Source: Fodinicola feengrottensis
GTDB lineage: Bacteria; Actinomycetota; Actinomycetes; Mycobacteriales; HKI-0501
Length of the DNA stretch: 64,000 bases
Assembly (NCBI RefSeq): GCF_010993775.1
Contig: NZ_WOTO01000005.1
Coordinates: forward strand, 62,001-126,000
Reading direction: 5' to 3'
The notes under the pieces were generated by a model. That model did not search any database, had not been told where the DNA came from, and was given only the letters and a program-made list of their open reading frames with translations. Of this stretch, positions 39,770-49,787 are shown piece after piece. Numbering within the stretch: the first letter of the stretch is position 1; the number at the start of each line of letters is the position of its first letter. The translations under genes were made by a program, and so were the position numbers.

Positions 39770-41001
39770 TTAGTTGTCGAGCTCCTTCAGGCGCCGCTCC
39801 AGGAAGCGGCGGTCGGCAGGGTTGGTCGCGATGTCGTGAGCCTTTTCGTACGCGGCCGTGGCTTCGTCGCGTCGATCGAGCCGGCGCAACATGTCGGCAC
39901 GGGCAGCGTGCCACAGGTGGTAGCCGCGCAGACCGTCGATTCCGTCGATGAGGTGCAGGCCGACCTCGGGTCCGTCCGTCATCGCGATCGCGATCGCGTG
40001 GTTGAGGTCCACGACAGGGGAGGGCGTGAGGCGTGAGGGCCAATGCCGCGTACAAGCCGGCGATTCGCGGCCAGTCGGTGGCGTCCGCGGTCGCTGCCTG
40101 GGCGTGTACGGCGGCGATCGCCGCTTGCAGCGCGTACGGGCCGGTTGAGTGATGTTTCAGTGCACGGTCGAGAAGGTGGACGCCGGCCGCGATCTGCGAC
40201 TGGTCCCATTGCGTGCGGTCCTGATCGTCCAGCAGCACCACATCGCCGGCCGGGTCGTAACGGGCGGCCGTACGCGAATCGTGGAGCAACATCAGCGCTA
40301 TCAGGGCCGTACACCTCAGGCTCGGCCGGCATCAAAGTGGCGATCAGTGAGCCGAGCCGGATCGCCTCGGCGCGGAGTTCGCGATGCTCGGGTGCGGCGG
40401 GGGAGGCGTTGTAGACCTGCGTGAAGATGAGGTAAACGACGGCGAGTACGCCGGAAAGTCGTTCGGGGAGGCGATGGTCGGGCGGCACCTCGAACGAGAC
40501 GCCGGCTTCTCTGATCTTGCGTTTCGCGCGTACCAACCGTTGCGCCAGCGTCGACTCGCCCACCAGGAAAGCGCGGGCGATCTCGCCAGCTGTCAGGCCG
40601 ACCACGACCTGCAGCGTGAGGGCCACCCGGGCCGGCATCGCGAGCGCTGGATGGCAGCAGGTGAAAATCAGGCTCAGCCGGTCGTCCCCCAGGCCGACCA
40701 GCGCGTCCTCGCTGATCCCGGGCATCGCCTCTCCCGTGTGAACGGCGGCCACTTCCTGTTTTTCGCGGCCTTTGATGGCTCTGCGCTGCCAGTCGAAACC
40801 GCGGTTTCGGCCGACCGTTAGCAGCCAACCCACCGGGTTGTCCGGGATCCCGGTCCGCGGCCAGCTGCGCAGGGCTTGCGCGCAGGCTTCGTGCAGGGCT
40901 TCCTCGGCAAGCTCGAAGTCGCCGAGCACTCGTACGAGCGCGGCCAGCATCCGGGCGCGCTCTTCGCGATAGACGCGCTCGACCGCCGCCGCGACCGTCA
41001 A
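39770..41001 (-). CDS. ECF42-type RNA polymerase sigma factor with C-terminal TPR-like domain, frameshifted
   Basis: About 410 aa. Sigma regions 2 and 4 are visible ([71 protein letters not shown]), followed by the long helical DUF6596/TPR-like extension of group ECF42 ([40 protein letters not shown]). Shifts near 40310 and 40030 cut the extension. The TTG start at 41001 overlaps the stop of the DGPF gene (TTGA). ECF42 factors pair with DGPF proteins and have no classical anti-sigma; the extension is thought to regulate activity. Confidence 0.85.
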
Positions 41002-41351
41002 GTCAGCCGCGGGGCGGCCGCGATCGGACGGACTTCGATCGACCCGTCCATCGCCATCGGACACTGCGCCGCCAGCTCCAACGCCTCGTCGAGGTCCTTG
41101 CAGTCGAGAATGTAGTAGCCACCCAACTGCTCGTTCGTCTCCGCGAACGGCCCGTCCGTCATCAGCGCTTGCCCGTCGCGTACGCGCACGGTCGTCGCTG
41201 TCTCGATCGTCTTCAACGGGTCGCCGGCCTCGTACACACCTCGCCGGCAACACTCGTCCACAAACGCGTTGATCCTGGTCAGCGCCTCCGCGAAACCCGG
41301 ATCTCCAGGTTCAGGGCGGTTGCAGCCGTAGATCAGCAGCATGTAACGCAT
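40998..41351 (-). CDS. YciI/DGPF-family protein, ECF42 partner
   Basis: 117 aa, intact. The eponymous motif is present in [19 protein letters not shown] (residues about 62-80), in a ferredoxin-like fold typical of YCII-related proteins ([17 protein letters not shown] at the start). These proteins are encoded with ECF42 sigma factors and are usually the main target of that sigma. Translation is coupled to the sigma gene through a TTGA overlap. Confidence 0.9.
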   Translation of the reverse strand: MRYMLLIYGCNRPEPGDPGFAEALTRINAFVDECCRRGVYEAGDPLKTIETATTVRVRDGQALMTDGPFAETNEQLGGYYILDCKDLDEALELAAQCPMAMDGSIEVRPIAAAPRLT

Positions 41352-41436
41352 GGTTGGTGTTCCTCTCCGTCAGTGTCAAGGACGAACGCGTGCCCTGGAT
41401 CTCGACAGTCTGATCGGAGCGGCATTGTTCGTGGCG

Positions 41437-42007
41437 CTAGAGCGCTTGGTAAGTCAAAACAATCACGCCATCTGTGCCCACCACCTGGGAATCGACCAAC
41501 TTCAGCTTCGCGGCCGTACTCGTCTCGCCGAACAGTTTCTCGCCGCCACCCAGCACGGTCGGAAAGACCATCAGCCGATATTCGTCTACCAGCCCCCACG
41601 CTCACCCAACGCGCGTACGAGCTGGCCGCTGCCGTTGACCAACAGCTCGTCGTCGCCGGATTCGCGCAGTTTCGCTATCTCGTCGACGCTTCCCAGCACA
41701 GTGGTGTTCGCCCAGGTCGGGCCGGTCAGTGTCGAGGAGAGCACATATTTGGGCATGCTGTTCATTTTTTCTCCGCGAAACCGGCTTCGTCCTTGACCGT
41801 CGGCCAGACCGCGGCGAAGCCGTCGTACGTTTTGCGGCCCAGCAGCAGGGCGTCCGCTTTCTGGACTTCGTCAAGTTTGAACTTGTCGCCTTCTGGGCCG
41901 CGGCTGAACTGGAAGGCCCAGCCGGCGCGGTCGAAACCGGGTTCGCCGCCGGGGGAGTCGATGCCGCCGTCGACGGTGATGAATTCCGATACCACGATCC
42001 TGCTCAT
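41437..42007 (-). CDS. Dihydrofolate reductase-family (RibD C-terminal-like) protein, frameshifted
   Basis: About 190 aa. The first half (VVSEFITVDGGIDSPGGEPG, DALLLGRKTYDGFAAVWPTV) and second half (MPKYVLSSTLTGPTWANTTV, LVRALGERGLVDEYRLMVFP, TVLGGGEKLFGE) are NADPH-binding RibD/DHFR-like. The frame changes at a six-A run near 41768. These small reductases are of unknown substrate. It follows the MFS gene by ten bases. Confidence 0.8.
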
Positions 42008-42017
42008 GGTGTTTCTC

Positions 42018-43175
42018 CTATTTTTTGATGGATCGGTGGAAGTACGTGACAGTAGCGACCATCAGGACGGCTGTCGCGGCGAAGGCCGGGGAGAAACCTA
42101 CCCGGGCGGCGAGGATGCCGAAACCGGTGGCGCCCAAGCCCCAGCCGCCGTCGTACGACATATTCCACAATGCGCTCACAGTGCCGTAACTGGACGGAGC
42201 GACGCGGCTGAGCATCAGGGCGATGCTCGCGTTCTGAGCGGCTCCGAAGCCGATGCCGAAAACCGCCATGCCGGCGAGAATCGCCACTGGATTGTCGGTG
42301 ACGACAAGTGGGATCAGACCGACGGCGGCGACGAGGGCGGCTGGTACGAGCAGTTTGCCGGCGCCATAACGGTCGCCGAACCGGCCGGCCAACCACCGGC
42401 TGCCGGCCGCGGTGGCGGCCTGGACCAGCAGGGCGGTGGCGGCCAGCGAACCGGAGCCGCCGGACACCGCCAGCGGCAGGAAGCCGGCCACGATCCCGCC
42501 GGCCATCGCGGTGGTGGCGAACACGATCGCTGGCCGGTTCAATGCGGCCGTACGCAGGCCAGCCACGATGCCGACCGCCGATTCGCCGCTCGGCGCCACC
42601 TTGGGCACCCAGCCGATGACGGCGAGGCCGGCGAGCGCGCAGAACCCGCCGACCAGGAAGGCCGCGGTGAAGCGCGGCCGCGCTGGCCAGCCACAGCCCG
42701 AGCGGCAGCGCCGCGATCGGCGGTAGGCAGGCGACCAGCCCGCTGATGCCCAGGCCCTCGCCCTGGCGTTCCTTGGGCAACAGCAGCGGGACCAGCGCGC
42801 CGGAGACCACCATCACGATCGCGAAGCCGGTGCCCCGTACCAGGCTGACCAGCATGATTGTCGCCATCGTTGGCGCGAAGGCGAGGGCCAGCGTCGGCGC
42901 GCCGAGCAGCATCAGGCCGGCGGCCAGGACCCAGCGGTAGCCGAACCGGGCCACCAGCCGGGGCGTGGCCAGCTCGGCGACCACGGTCGCGGTCATCAGC
43001 AGACCGGTCGACAGACCGGCGCCGCGCCCCCGTTGTCGCCGAGTTTCGCGGTGTAGAGCGGCACCACCGAAAGCAGCAGGTAGAGGCTGGTCAGCGCACC
43101 GAAGTTGGCGCCCATGATGAGCAGCAGGGCCCGGCTGAACAGGCGTGGCCGGGTGGCCGGCGTCGTGGTTGTCAT
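42018..43175 (-). CDS. MFS transporter, frameshifted twice
   Basis: About 386 aa with twelve helices. Loop motif LVARFGYRWVLAAGLMLLGA, GTGFAIVMVVSGALVPLLLP and the C-terminal half GFLPLAVSGGSGSLAATALL, MLSRVAPSSYGTVSALWNMS. Shifts lie near 43025 and 42690. Putative drug-efflux-like transporter. It is divergent from the MocR regulator and co-directional with the reductase gene, so the three likely form one unit. Confidence 0.8.
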
Positions 43176-43222
43176 AAGAAGGACGCTACGAGCCAACTGG
43201 ATCGCCGCTAAGCTCCAATTCT

Positions 43223-44635
43223 ATGCCGATCGAGTGGGCCGGTTTGAGTCCGGAGCTGCTGCTGCCCCTGGACCGTACGGCGGAGTTGTCGCTGCGCTGC
43301 CAGCTGGAGGGCGGCCTCCGGGAGGCGATCCGCGCCGGCCGGTTGCGGGCCCAGGAGCGCTGCTGCCGTCGTCGCGGGAGTTGGCCCGGATGCTCGGCGT
43401 CTCCCGCGGCCTGGTCCAGGAGTGCTTCGGCCAGCTGCAAGCCGAGGGTTACCTGACGACCCGGGTCGGTTCGGCGACCCGGGTAGCCGAGGGCGCTTGG
43501 ACCACTCCAGTGACGGCCGCGGCCGCGGCCGCGCCGCCGCGGCTGATCGCGGACTTTCGGCACGGCGTCCCCGACCTGGCCAGTTTTCCGCGCGGCGACT
43601 GGCTTTGGGCCCAAAAAGAGATCTGTCGGGAAATGCCGAACGCGGCCCTGGATTACGGGGATCCGCGCGGCATCCTGGAACTACGCGAAGTTTTGGCGTC
43701 CTACCTGGGACGGGTAAGAGGAGCGGCCGCGGAGCCGTCCCGGATGGTGGTGTGTACCGGGTTCGCGCAAGGCCTCAATTTGGTTTTGCGAGCACTCGTA
43801 CAAAAAGGCATCCAGCGGATCGCCTTCGAAGATCCCGGATATGATGAGGACGGGGTGGCCTACCGGCAAAAAAGGCGCTGGGCATTGAGCCCGTACGCGT
43901 GCCAGTCGACGCTTTCGGCGTGGACGTGGAAGCGCTCGCGGCTTCCGGTGCGGACGCGGTGGTCGTGACGCCGGCCCACCAATGGCCGACCGGTGTCGTC
44001 CTCACGCCAGAGCGCCGGCAAGCCCTTGTCGCATGGGCGGTTTCTCGGAAGGGAACCATTATCGAGGACGACTACGACGCCGAGTTCCGCTACGACCGCG
44101 AGCCGGTAGGTGCACTGCAAGGTCTCGCCCCGGACCGGGTGGTTGCGTTGGGTACGGTCAGCAAATCCCTCGCGCCAACGCTCCGGCTCGGCTGGATCCT
44201 CTGCCCACCTTCGCTCAACGCAGCCATTTCTGCGGAAAAAAACACCTCAGTGACCGCGGCTCGCCCGGACTTGAGCAGCTGGCGGTGGCCAAACTCGTCG
44301 AGTCCGGCCGCTTCGACCGGCACTTACGTCGTATGCGAGGGATTTACGCGGCTCGCCGTACGGCATTGGTCGACGCGCTCGCACACCACGCTCCCGCGGT
44401 CACGTTGACTGGGCTGGCCGCGGGTTTCCATGCGGTGGCCCATTTACCCGCGGGCGTCGGGGAAAAAAAAGCGGTGATCGAGGCGGCCCGGGAGCGGTTG
44501 GTCGGCTTGTACGGCATGAGCGAATGCCGCGCCGGCGGTCGTACCGACCCGGCCCAATTGGTGTTGGGCTTCGGAAACCTGGGAGAACGAGCCATCCGCA
44601 CCGGCATCGCCACCATCGCGGACTTGCTCAGCTGA
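43223..44635 (+). CDS. MocR/PdxR-type GntR regulator with aminotransferase-like domain, several frameshifts
   Basis: About 470 aa. GntR-type winged helix (LREAIRAGRLRAQERLLPSS, RELARMLGVSRGLVQECFGQ) followed by a fold-type I aminotransferase domain (FEDPGYDEDGVAYR, VVVTPAHQWPTGVVLTPERR, IIEDDYDAEFRYDR, and VALGTVSKSLAPTLRLGWI with the PLP-binding lysine). Shifts near 43365, 43870 and 44240, the last two in six-A runs. MocR proteins control vitamin B6 or transport genes and use PLP as ligand. Divergent from the MFS gene with 47 bases between. Confidence 0.85.
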
Positions 44636-44704
44636 ACCTGTTCCACGGCGTGGCGCCCGGGCGCGTGGTTTTGATTGACCAGCTACTGCCGGATAAGGAG
44701 CAGG

Positions 44705-45733
44705 ATGGATCACAGATTTAGTGAACTTAGTCGTCATATGCAGGAGCAGCATCTTCGATCATTGGCCCTCTCTATCCTTAAACAGTATGGTGCGATGCCA
44801 GACAGCGTGCAGCTACTGCAATATGAGGATAATGCGGTCTACTTGGTCGTGCGGAATGGCAAGAGTTATGTGTTGCGCATTTCGGTTGTAGATGGTCGGA
44901 GCCCAGCCGCGCAGGCTTCCGAGCTTGAGTGGCTGCTCTCTCTTGCAGCTGAGAAGACGACTGTCGTGCCCACGCCGGTGGCGACTAGGTCGTCGGAGCT
45001 GGTCGTAACCAGTGCTCTTAACGGTTCGGATGAGCCTGTAACGTCGGCGTTGTTTGAGTGGATACCCGGCGCCGCCCCGCGACATTTCGGGCCAGAGCTG
45101 GCCGCCGAGCTAGGGCGGGTCATGGCTCGACTCCACGAACATGCCTCAGGTTACCGGCCATCTGCCCCATTCGAGCGACCGGCCTGGGGCCATCAGGAAG
45201 TCTTCGACCTAGGTGCCACGATGACGTCGGAACTGGCGTGGAGCAGGCTAACCAGCGCAGACCGTTCGATGCTGCGGGAAGTGTCCAAGAAGGTGCGGGA
45301 CCGTATGCCGACCGTCGGCGACGATTGGGCACTTATCCATGCGGACCTTCACCGAGGCAACGTGGTAGTTATGCCGACCGGAGAAGTGGCCGTGATCGAC
45401 TTTGACGACTGCGGCTGGGGCCACTATATGCTCGACATCGCAACCATGCTCTCCTCGATCCTGCGTACCTGCTTGGACGACCGCGATGAATATGCTCGTC
45501 TAGCGGCGGAGTATCTCGCCGGCTACCGGGAGGTCAGAAACCTTCCAGCATCAAGCAGCGCCCTGAACGAGTTCCTCGTGCTACGCGACATGATCATCCT
45601 CAATTTTATGGTGAGTTCCCGCAATGACGCCGTGGTCGCATATATGCCGCAGCGAGGGAACGGAATTCTCGCCCTTATGTGCCGTTACTTGAGGACCGGA
45701 CTATATGACGGCTTTGTGTCGCTCGAGGTCTAG
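44705..45733 (+). CDS. Aminoglycoside phosphotransferase-like kinase of lower GC
   Basis: 342 aa, intact. The kinase core is complete: nucleotide-binding lysine region GKSYVLRISVV, catalytic loop LIHADLHRGNVVVMP (H-x-D-x4-N) and metal-binding VIDFDDCGWGHY. The family includes aminoglycoside phosphotransferases, choline kinase and homoserine kinase-like enzymes; substrate unknown. Its base composition is visibly lower in G+C than the neighbours (codons such as AAT, TTA, ATA, AGT are common in the first 200 codons), and it carries no frameshift. Both facts fit recent acquisition or different origin. Confidence 0.85.
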   Translation: MDHRFSELSRHMQEQHLRSLALSILKQYGAMPDSVQLLQYEDNAVYLVVRNGKSYVLRISVVDGRSPAAQASELEWLLSLAAEKTTVVPTPVATRSSELVVTSALNGSDEPVTSALFEWIPGAAPRHFGPELAAELGRVMARLHEHASGYRPSAPFERPAWGHQEVFDLGATMTSELAWSRLTSADRSMLREVSKKVRDRMPTVGDDWALIHADLHRGNVVVMPTGEVAVIDFDDCGWGHYMLDIATMLSSILRTCLDDRDEYARLAAEYLAGYREVRNLPASSSALNEFLVLRDMIILNFMVSSRNDAVVAYMPQRGNGILALMCRYLRTGLYDGFVSLEV

Positions 45734-45805
45734 GTGCCGAACGCGCGGTCGCCCCGGCTGGTAATGCTGATCATCGCGTCGCCTTCTTTACTTGCAGGAC
45801 TTGGG

Positions 45806-47065
45806 TTAGAACGGTGGTGGTGGGTATTCGTCGTTGGGTGTGACGTCGTACGTACGACCGGTGGGGCTGGTCCAAAGGAATCGGCCCGGCGTCGGTTGGG
45901 TGACGGTCCAGCCGTGTTCTTTGATGTCGTTGTGGAATTTGCATGCTGGTCCGGTGCTGTCGTACGCGGTCTTTCCTTCCGGTTTGCGGAAGGGAATGGT
46001 GTGGTCGAACTCGCAGGTGGCGGCTGGTCGGTTGCAGGCGGGGCCGCAGCATCGCTGGTCGCGTGCGTTGACCAGGTCTCGTAGTGCTTGGGTGGGGCGG
46101 TAGCGCGTACGGCCATGGTCGATCACCACTCCGCTGATGGGGTCGGTGAGGATTCGGTACCATTCGCTGTTCTGGTCGCCGGCGAGTTCGCGGGCGCGTT
46201 GTGCGGTCATGGGGCCGTATCCACTGAGGATTGCGGGGTTGTCGTCCAGGCCCATCAGTGTGGTGGCGTCGACGCGGAGTTCGATTTTGGTGCGTACGTT
46301 GCTCGGGACACCCAGACAGAGGTCGGTGAGGGCGTCGGCTCGGAGTGCGTCCATGGTGCGGGTTTCGTCTTTGGTTTTGAGGCTGCGGGCGATGGTGTCG
46401 ATGATGCGGTAGATCGCCTCTGCGGACTCGGCGGGCAGGAACGCACCCAGCAGAGCCATCCCGTCTTCGCAAGGCTGCTTTTCTACTCGCCTCTCAGAGA
46501 CCAGTTTCTTGCGGCGGGCTTCGGCAGCGGCCGGGTCGATTTTGATGACCTCCCGCCGGGCCCTGTCCCGGATCGATCGAGGCGTTTTCGAGTCGGCGCC
46601 GGGCAGCACCTTCTCTTCGACTTTCCGAGCGTCCTCAGGGCAGAGGTGGCCGACCTGGTCCGCGAACGTGAACGCCTTACGCAGGTCAAGGTCACCGTGA
46701 GACATCCCAGCCATGGTGCCCCGCAGCTCATGGACCAGTTGGTACGCCAAATTCAACCGCTTCTGAGCGGCCGACAGGCTCCAGGTCAGTGATGCGGCGA
46801 TTTCACCGGCCGCGTATTTGGAGAAAGGTGCACCTACGGCGGGTCGGGCGTTGGTGAAGCGGTCCATGAACCGCATCTGCATCGCCTGCGTATACGAAAT
46901 CACCTTATCCAAGGTTTCGATCGCGGCCAGCGCGGTGTCAGCGTCGACTCGGCCGTACCGGTCGAGTTCTTCCAGCATTTGCAGGGGAACCCAGCTGGGT
47001 GGCATGGTGCGCCATGGTTGCTTGTTTGGGTCGGTGAATTCTGGTCGCCTTCGTTTTCTGCTCAT
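45806..47065 (-). CDS. DUF222-domain HNH endonuclease (13E12-like)
   Basis: 419 aa, intact. The long N-terminal DUF222 helical region (YAAGEIAASLTWSLSAAQKR) is followed by a linker and a C-terminal HNH motif with paired cysteines (QRCCGPACNRPAATCEFDHT, then CKFHNDIKEHGWTV). These proteins are abundant in actinobacteria, related to the mycobacterial 13E12 repeat family, and are suspected of mobility or self-defence roles without proof. Stands alone, convergent with the phosphotransferase. Confidence 0.9.
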   Translation of the reverse strand: MSRKRRRPEFTDPNKQPWRTMPPSWVPLQMLEELDRYGRVDADTALAAIETLDKVISYTQAMQMRFMDRFTNARPAVGAPFSKYAAGEIAASLTWSLSAAQKRLNLAYQLVHELRGTMAGMSHGDLDLRKAFTFADQVGHLCPEDARKVEEKVLPGADSKTPRSIRDRARREVIKIDPAAAEARRKKLVSERRVEKQPCEDGMALLGAFLPAESAEAIYRIIDTIARSLKTKDETRTMDALRADALTDLCLGVPSNVRTKIELRVDATTLMGLDDNPAILSGYGPMTAQRARELAGDQNSEWYRILTDPISGVVIDHGRTRYRPTQALRDLVNARDQRCCGPACNRPAATCEFDHTIPFRKPEGKTAYDSTGPACKFHNDIKEHGWTVTQPTPGRFLWTSPTGRTYDVTPNDEYPPPPF

Positions 47066-47223
47066 GACCCAATTTTACTGGCCGCCACCGACAGTCGGGA
47101 CGCTGATTTCGTTTCTGTGGATAAGAAAGCCGCCTGTGGAAAAGGGCTACCTATTGCGAAGCGCGCGCTCTGCCAACCAAGCCGAGTGAGGCGTTGGCGG
47201 CCGCGGTGAACAACTGGTCGACG

Positions 47224-47386
47224 TTATTCCACGCAGAATTCGTTGCCCTCCGGGTCGCACATGACGGTCAGCTCGTCACCTTCGCGTACGACGGTGCCGC
47301 CGAGCGCAACCAGCCGGGCCACCTCGTCGGCGATCGAGCCTTGCGCGCTCAGGTCGAAGTGTGGCCCTGGTGCAGCGGTTCGCTGT
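47224..47386 (-). pseudogene. C-terminal remnant of a VOC-family protein
   Basis: In one frame the stretch PGPHFDLSAQGSIADEVARL then VALGGTVVREGDELTVMCDP-EGNEFCVE is a typical VOC/glyoxalase C-terminal half with stop at 47224-47226. A stop codon in the same frame lies about ten residues upstream, and no N-terminal half precedes it, so the gene appears truncated. It is not paired with anything else here. Confidence 0.55.
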
Positions 47387-47503
47387 TAGGAGAAGGTAGC
47401 GGGTCTACTCGGCGAGAATTGTCGTTCGTCGAGCCTATGGACCGGCAGAAATCGCCGATTATGGACCTGTGCACAGGACCATGGATCCTCGCAGAGTGGT
47501 GGC

Positions 47504-48310
47504 ATGGATGTGGCGACGGCGGTCGGGTACGTGCATGGGTATTCGGGGGTCGAGACGCGGCGGTTGGGCGATCAGGCCGACACGTTGGCGGAGTTGTTGC
47601 ATGCTGGCACCCATTTTCCGGCCGGCACGCGGGTGCTGGAGGTTGGCTGTGGGGTCGGCGCCCAGACCGTCCATCTGGTCGCCGGCAGCCCGGCGGCGGA
47701 CCTGGTCTCGATCGACCTTTCGGTCGAGTCAGTAGCGGTCGCGCGGGCCAGGGTGCCCGCGCCCAATGTCCGGTTCCAGGTCGCTGACCTGCACGATCTG
47801 CCGTTCGCGGACGCTGAGTTCGACCACCTTTTCGTCTGTTTCGTGCTCGAGCACCTGGCGGATCCGGTGGCTGGCTGCGCTGGCCGCGGTTCGTCGGGTG
47901 TTGCGTCCGGGTGGCACGATCACCGTGATCGAGGGCGACCACGGTTCCGCCTTCTTCCACCCCGCCAGCGCGTACGCGCAGGCCACCATCGACTGCCTCG
48001 TCGAGCTGCAGGCGCGCGCCGGCGGTGACGGGCTGCTCGGCCGGCAGGTCGAGCCGCTGCTCACCGCCGCCGGGTTCCGGGACGTGGTGGTCCGGCCGCG
48101 GACGATGTACGTCGACCGGACCCGGCCGGCGCTGGTCGAGGGCTTCACTCGCAACACGTTTTTATCGCGATGGTCGAGGGCGTACGCGATGATGCGTTGG
48201 CTGCCGGTCTGCTCACCAGCGGCGAGTGGGATCGAGGCATCGCGGACCTTCGCAGGATCGTCGATGGGACGTTCCATTACACGTTTTTCAAAGGTATAGC
48301 GGTGAAGTAA
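47504..48310 (+). CDS. SAM-dependent methyltransferase, frameshifted twice
   Basis: About 269 aa class I methyltransferase. Motif I reads VLEVGCGVGAQTVHLVAG, motif II DLVSIDLSVESVAVARARV, and motif post-III VRFQVADLHDLPFADAEFDH. The C-terminal part VRRVLRPGGTITVIEGDHG follows a shift near 47882, and a second shift near 48160 leads to the ending DGTFHYTFFKGIAVK. Substrate unknown; the layout resembles ubiquinone/menaquinone-type small-molecule methyltransferases. Confidence 0.8.
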
Positions 48311-48322
48311 TGGGCATCGTCG

Positions 48323-49128
48323 TCAGCTCTGGTAGCCCACGGTCACGTTGCCGGACTCGGCCTGCACGGTGATTCGCCGGCCGGTGGTGCTGGGTTGCCG
48401 TACGGACAGGTCGCGGGTGCCCGAGTCGACGGTCGTCACCACGTCGTACGCGTCGGCGGCGGTGCCCGTGCGCGGCACCTTCACCGTCACGTTGCCGGAG
48501 TTCGCGCTGGCGCTCACCGACTGTGGTGCCGCCGCAAAGCCCAGGGTCACGTTTCCGGATTCGGCGACCACGGTGGCATTTGTGCTGGTCAAGGCCATGC
48601 CTACCACCTCTCCGGAGTCTGCTCGTACGCTCAGTGGCCCGCTCAGACCGGTCGCGGTGACGACGTCCCGGACGAGGTGTTGACGGTGGTCCGGGCGGTC
48701 AGGTCGCCGATCGTGAGGTCACCGGTGTCGGACTGCACAGCAAGGGTGGTGGCGGCCGGCACGGTGATCGCGTACGCGATCGAGCACTTGCGGCCAAGGA
48801 CGCTGTCCGGGCATTTGACCGTCACGTGTAGTGAGGATCCACTCCATTGTTCGCTGATGGTCGGCTTCCAGCCCTTGGTCGTCTCCAGGACTCTGTGCAC
48901 TGACACCTGACCGGCCGGGCCGGCGGCGACCACTATAGTGGCCGCGTCGGCGTCGATGCTCAACGCCGTGATGGGCTGTCGGTAGACCTGGTTCTGCGTC
49001 TCCGTGGTGGTGGTCAGCAGTCCCCATCCATAAATGCCAATGCCGACCGCGGCAATAAGGGCGACGATGCCGCCGGTGATCCACCAGACAAAGCGAAAAC
49101 TTCGGGTGTCGTGCGTTGTGTTTGTCAT
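48323..49128 (-). CDS. Membrane-anchored DUF4097 (LiaF-like beta-helix) protein, frameshifted
   Basis: About 269 aa. One N-terminal transmembrane helix (FVWWITGGIVALIAAVGIGI) and then repeated beta strands of the DUF4097 type (DTGDLTIGDLTARTTVNTSS, VVAESGNVTLGFAAAPQSVS, VQAESGNVTVGYQS). Frame changes near 48660. Such proteins occur with LiaFSR-like envelope-stress systems. It follows the response regulator by 14 bases in the same direction, so it is probably part of and controlled by that operon. Confidence 0.8.
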
Positions 49129-49142
49129 TTTTGCTATTTCTC

Positions 49143-49787
49143 TTATCTGATTCGCAGGAATCGCAGCACGGCCAGGACCCGGCGATGGTCGGTGTCCGCG
49201 AGCGGCAGGTCAAGCTTGGTGAAGATGCTGTTGACATGTTTGGCGACCGCGCTTTCGCTGATTACCAGCGCACTGGCGACGGCCGAGTTCGAGCGGCCCT
49301 GCGCCATCAGCGCGAGAACTTCGGATTCACGTGGCGTCAGCCGGTCGAGCGGGTCGCTTCGGTGCCGGACCAGGATCTGCGACACCACTTCCGGATCCAG
49401 GACGGTCCCGCCAGCGGCCACTTGCCGCAGCATGTCTATAAAAGTCGAGACGTCGGCGACCCGGTCCTTCAGCAGGTATCCGACCCCGCTGGTCGGGCCG
49501 GACAGCAGCTCGGTGGCATAGCGTTCTTCGACATACTGGGAAAGGACGAGCACCGGCAGCTCCGGGAACTGCCGGCGCAGCACGAGCGCGGCCCGCAGGC
49601 CCTCGTCGGTGTGCGACGGCGGCATTCGTACGTCCGCGATCACCAGGTCCGGCTGATCGTTTTGTACGCTAGCAAGCAATGCATCGGCGTCGCCTACCGC
49701 GTCCACCACCTCGTCGCCGCGGCTCTCCAGCAGCCGGACCAAACCCTCGCGAAGCAGGATCGAGTCCTCTGCGATCACAATGCGCAT
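49143..49787 (-). CDS. NarL/FixJ-type response regulator
   Basis: 214 aa, intact. Receiver (IVIAEDSILLREGLVRLLES, phospho-acceptor in DLVIADVRMPPSHTDEG, Lys in GYLLKDRVADVSTF) and LuxR-type HTH (RLTPRESEVLALMAQGRSNS, AVASALVISESAVAKHVNSI). It starts within the last 13 bases of the kinase gene. Very similar in sequence and length to the regulator at 25983-26627; the two systems look like paralogues. Confidence 0.9.
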   Translation of the reverse strand: MRIVIAEDSILLREGLVRLLESRGDEVVDAVGDADALLASVQNDQPDLVIADVRMPPSHTDEGLRAALVLRRQFPELPVLVLSQYVEERYATELLSGPTSGVGYLLKDRVADVSTFIDMLRQVAAGGTVLDPEVVSQILVRHRSDPLDRLTPRESEVLALMAQGRSNSAVASALVISESAVAKHVNSIFTKLDLPLADTDHRRVLAVLRFLRIR

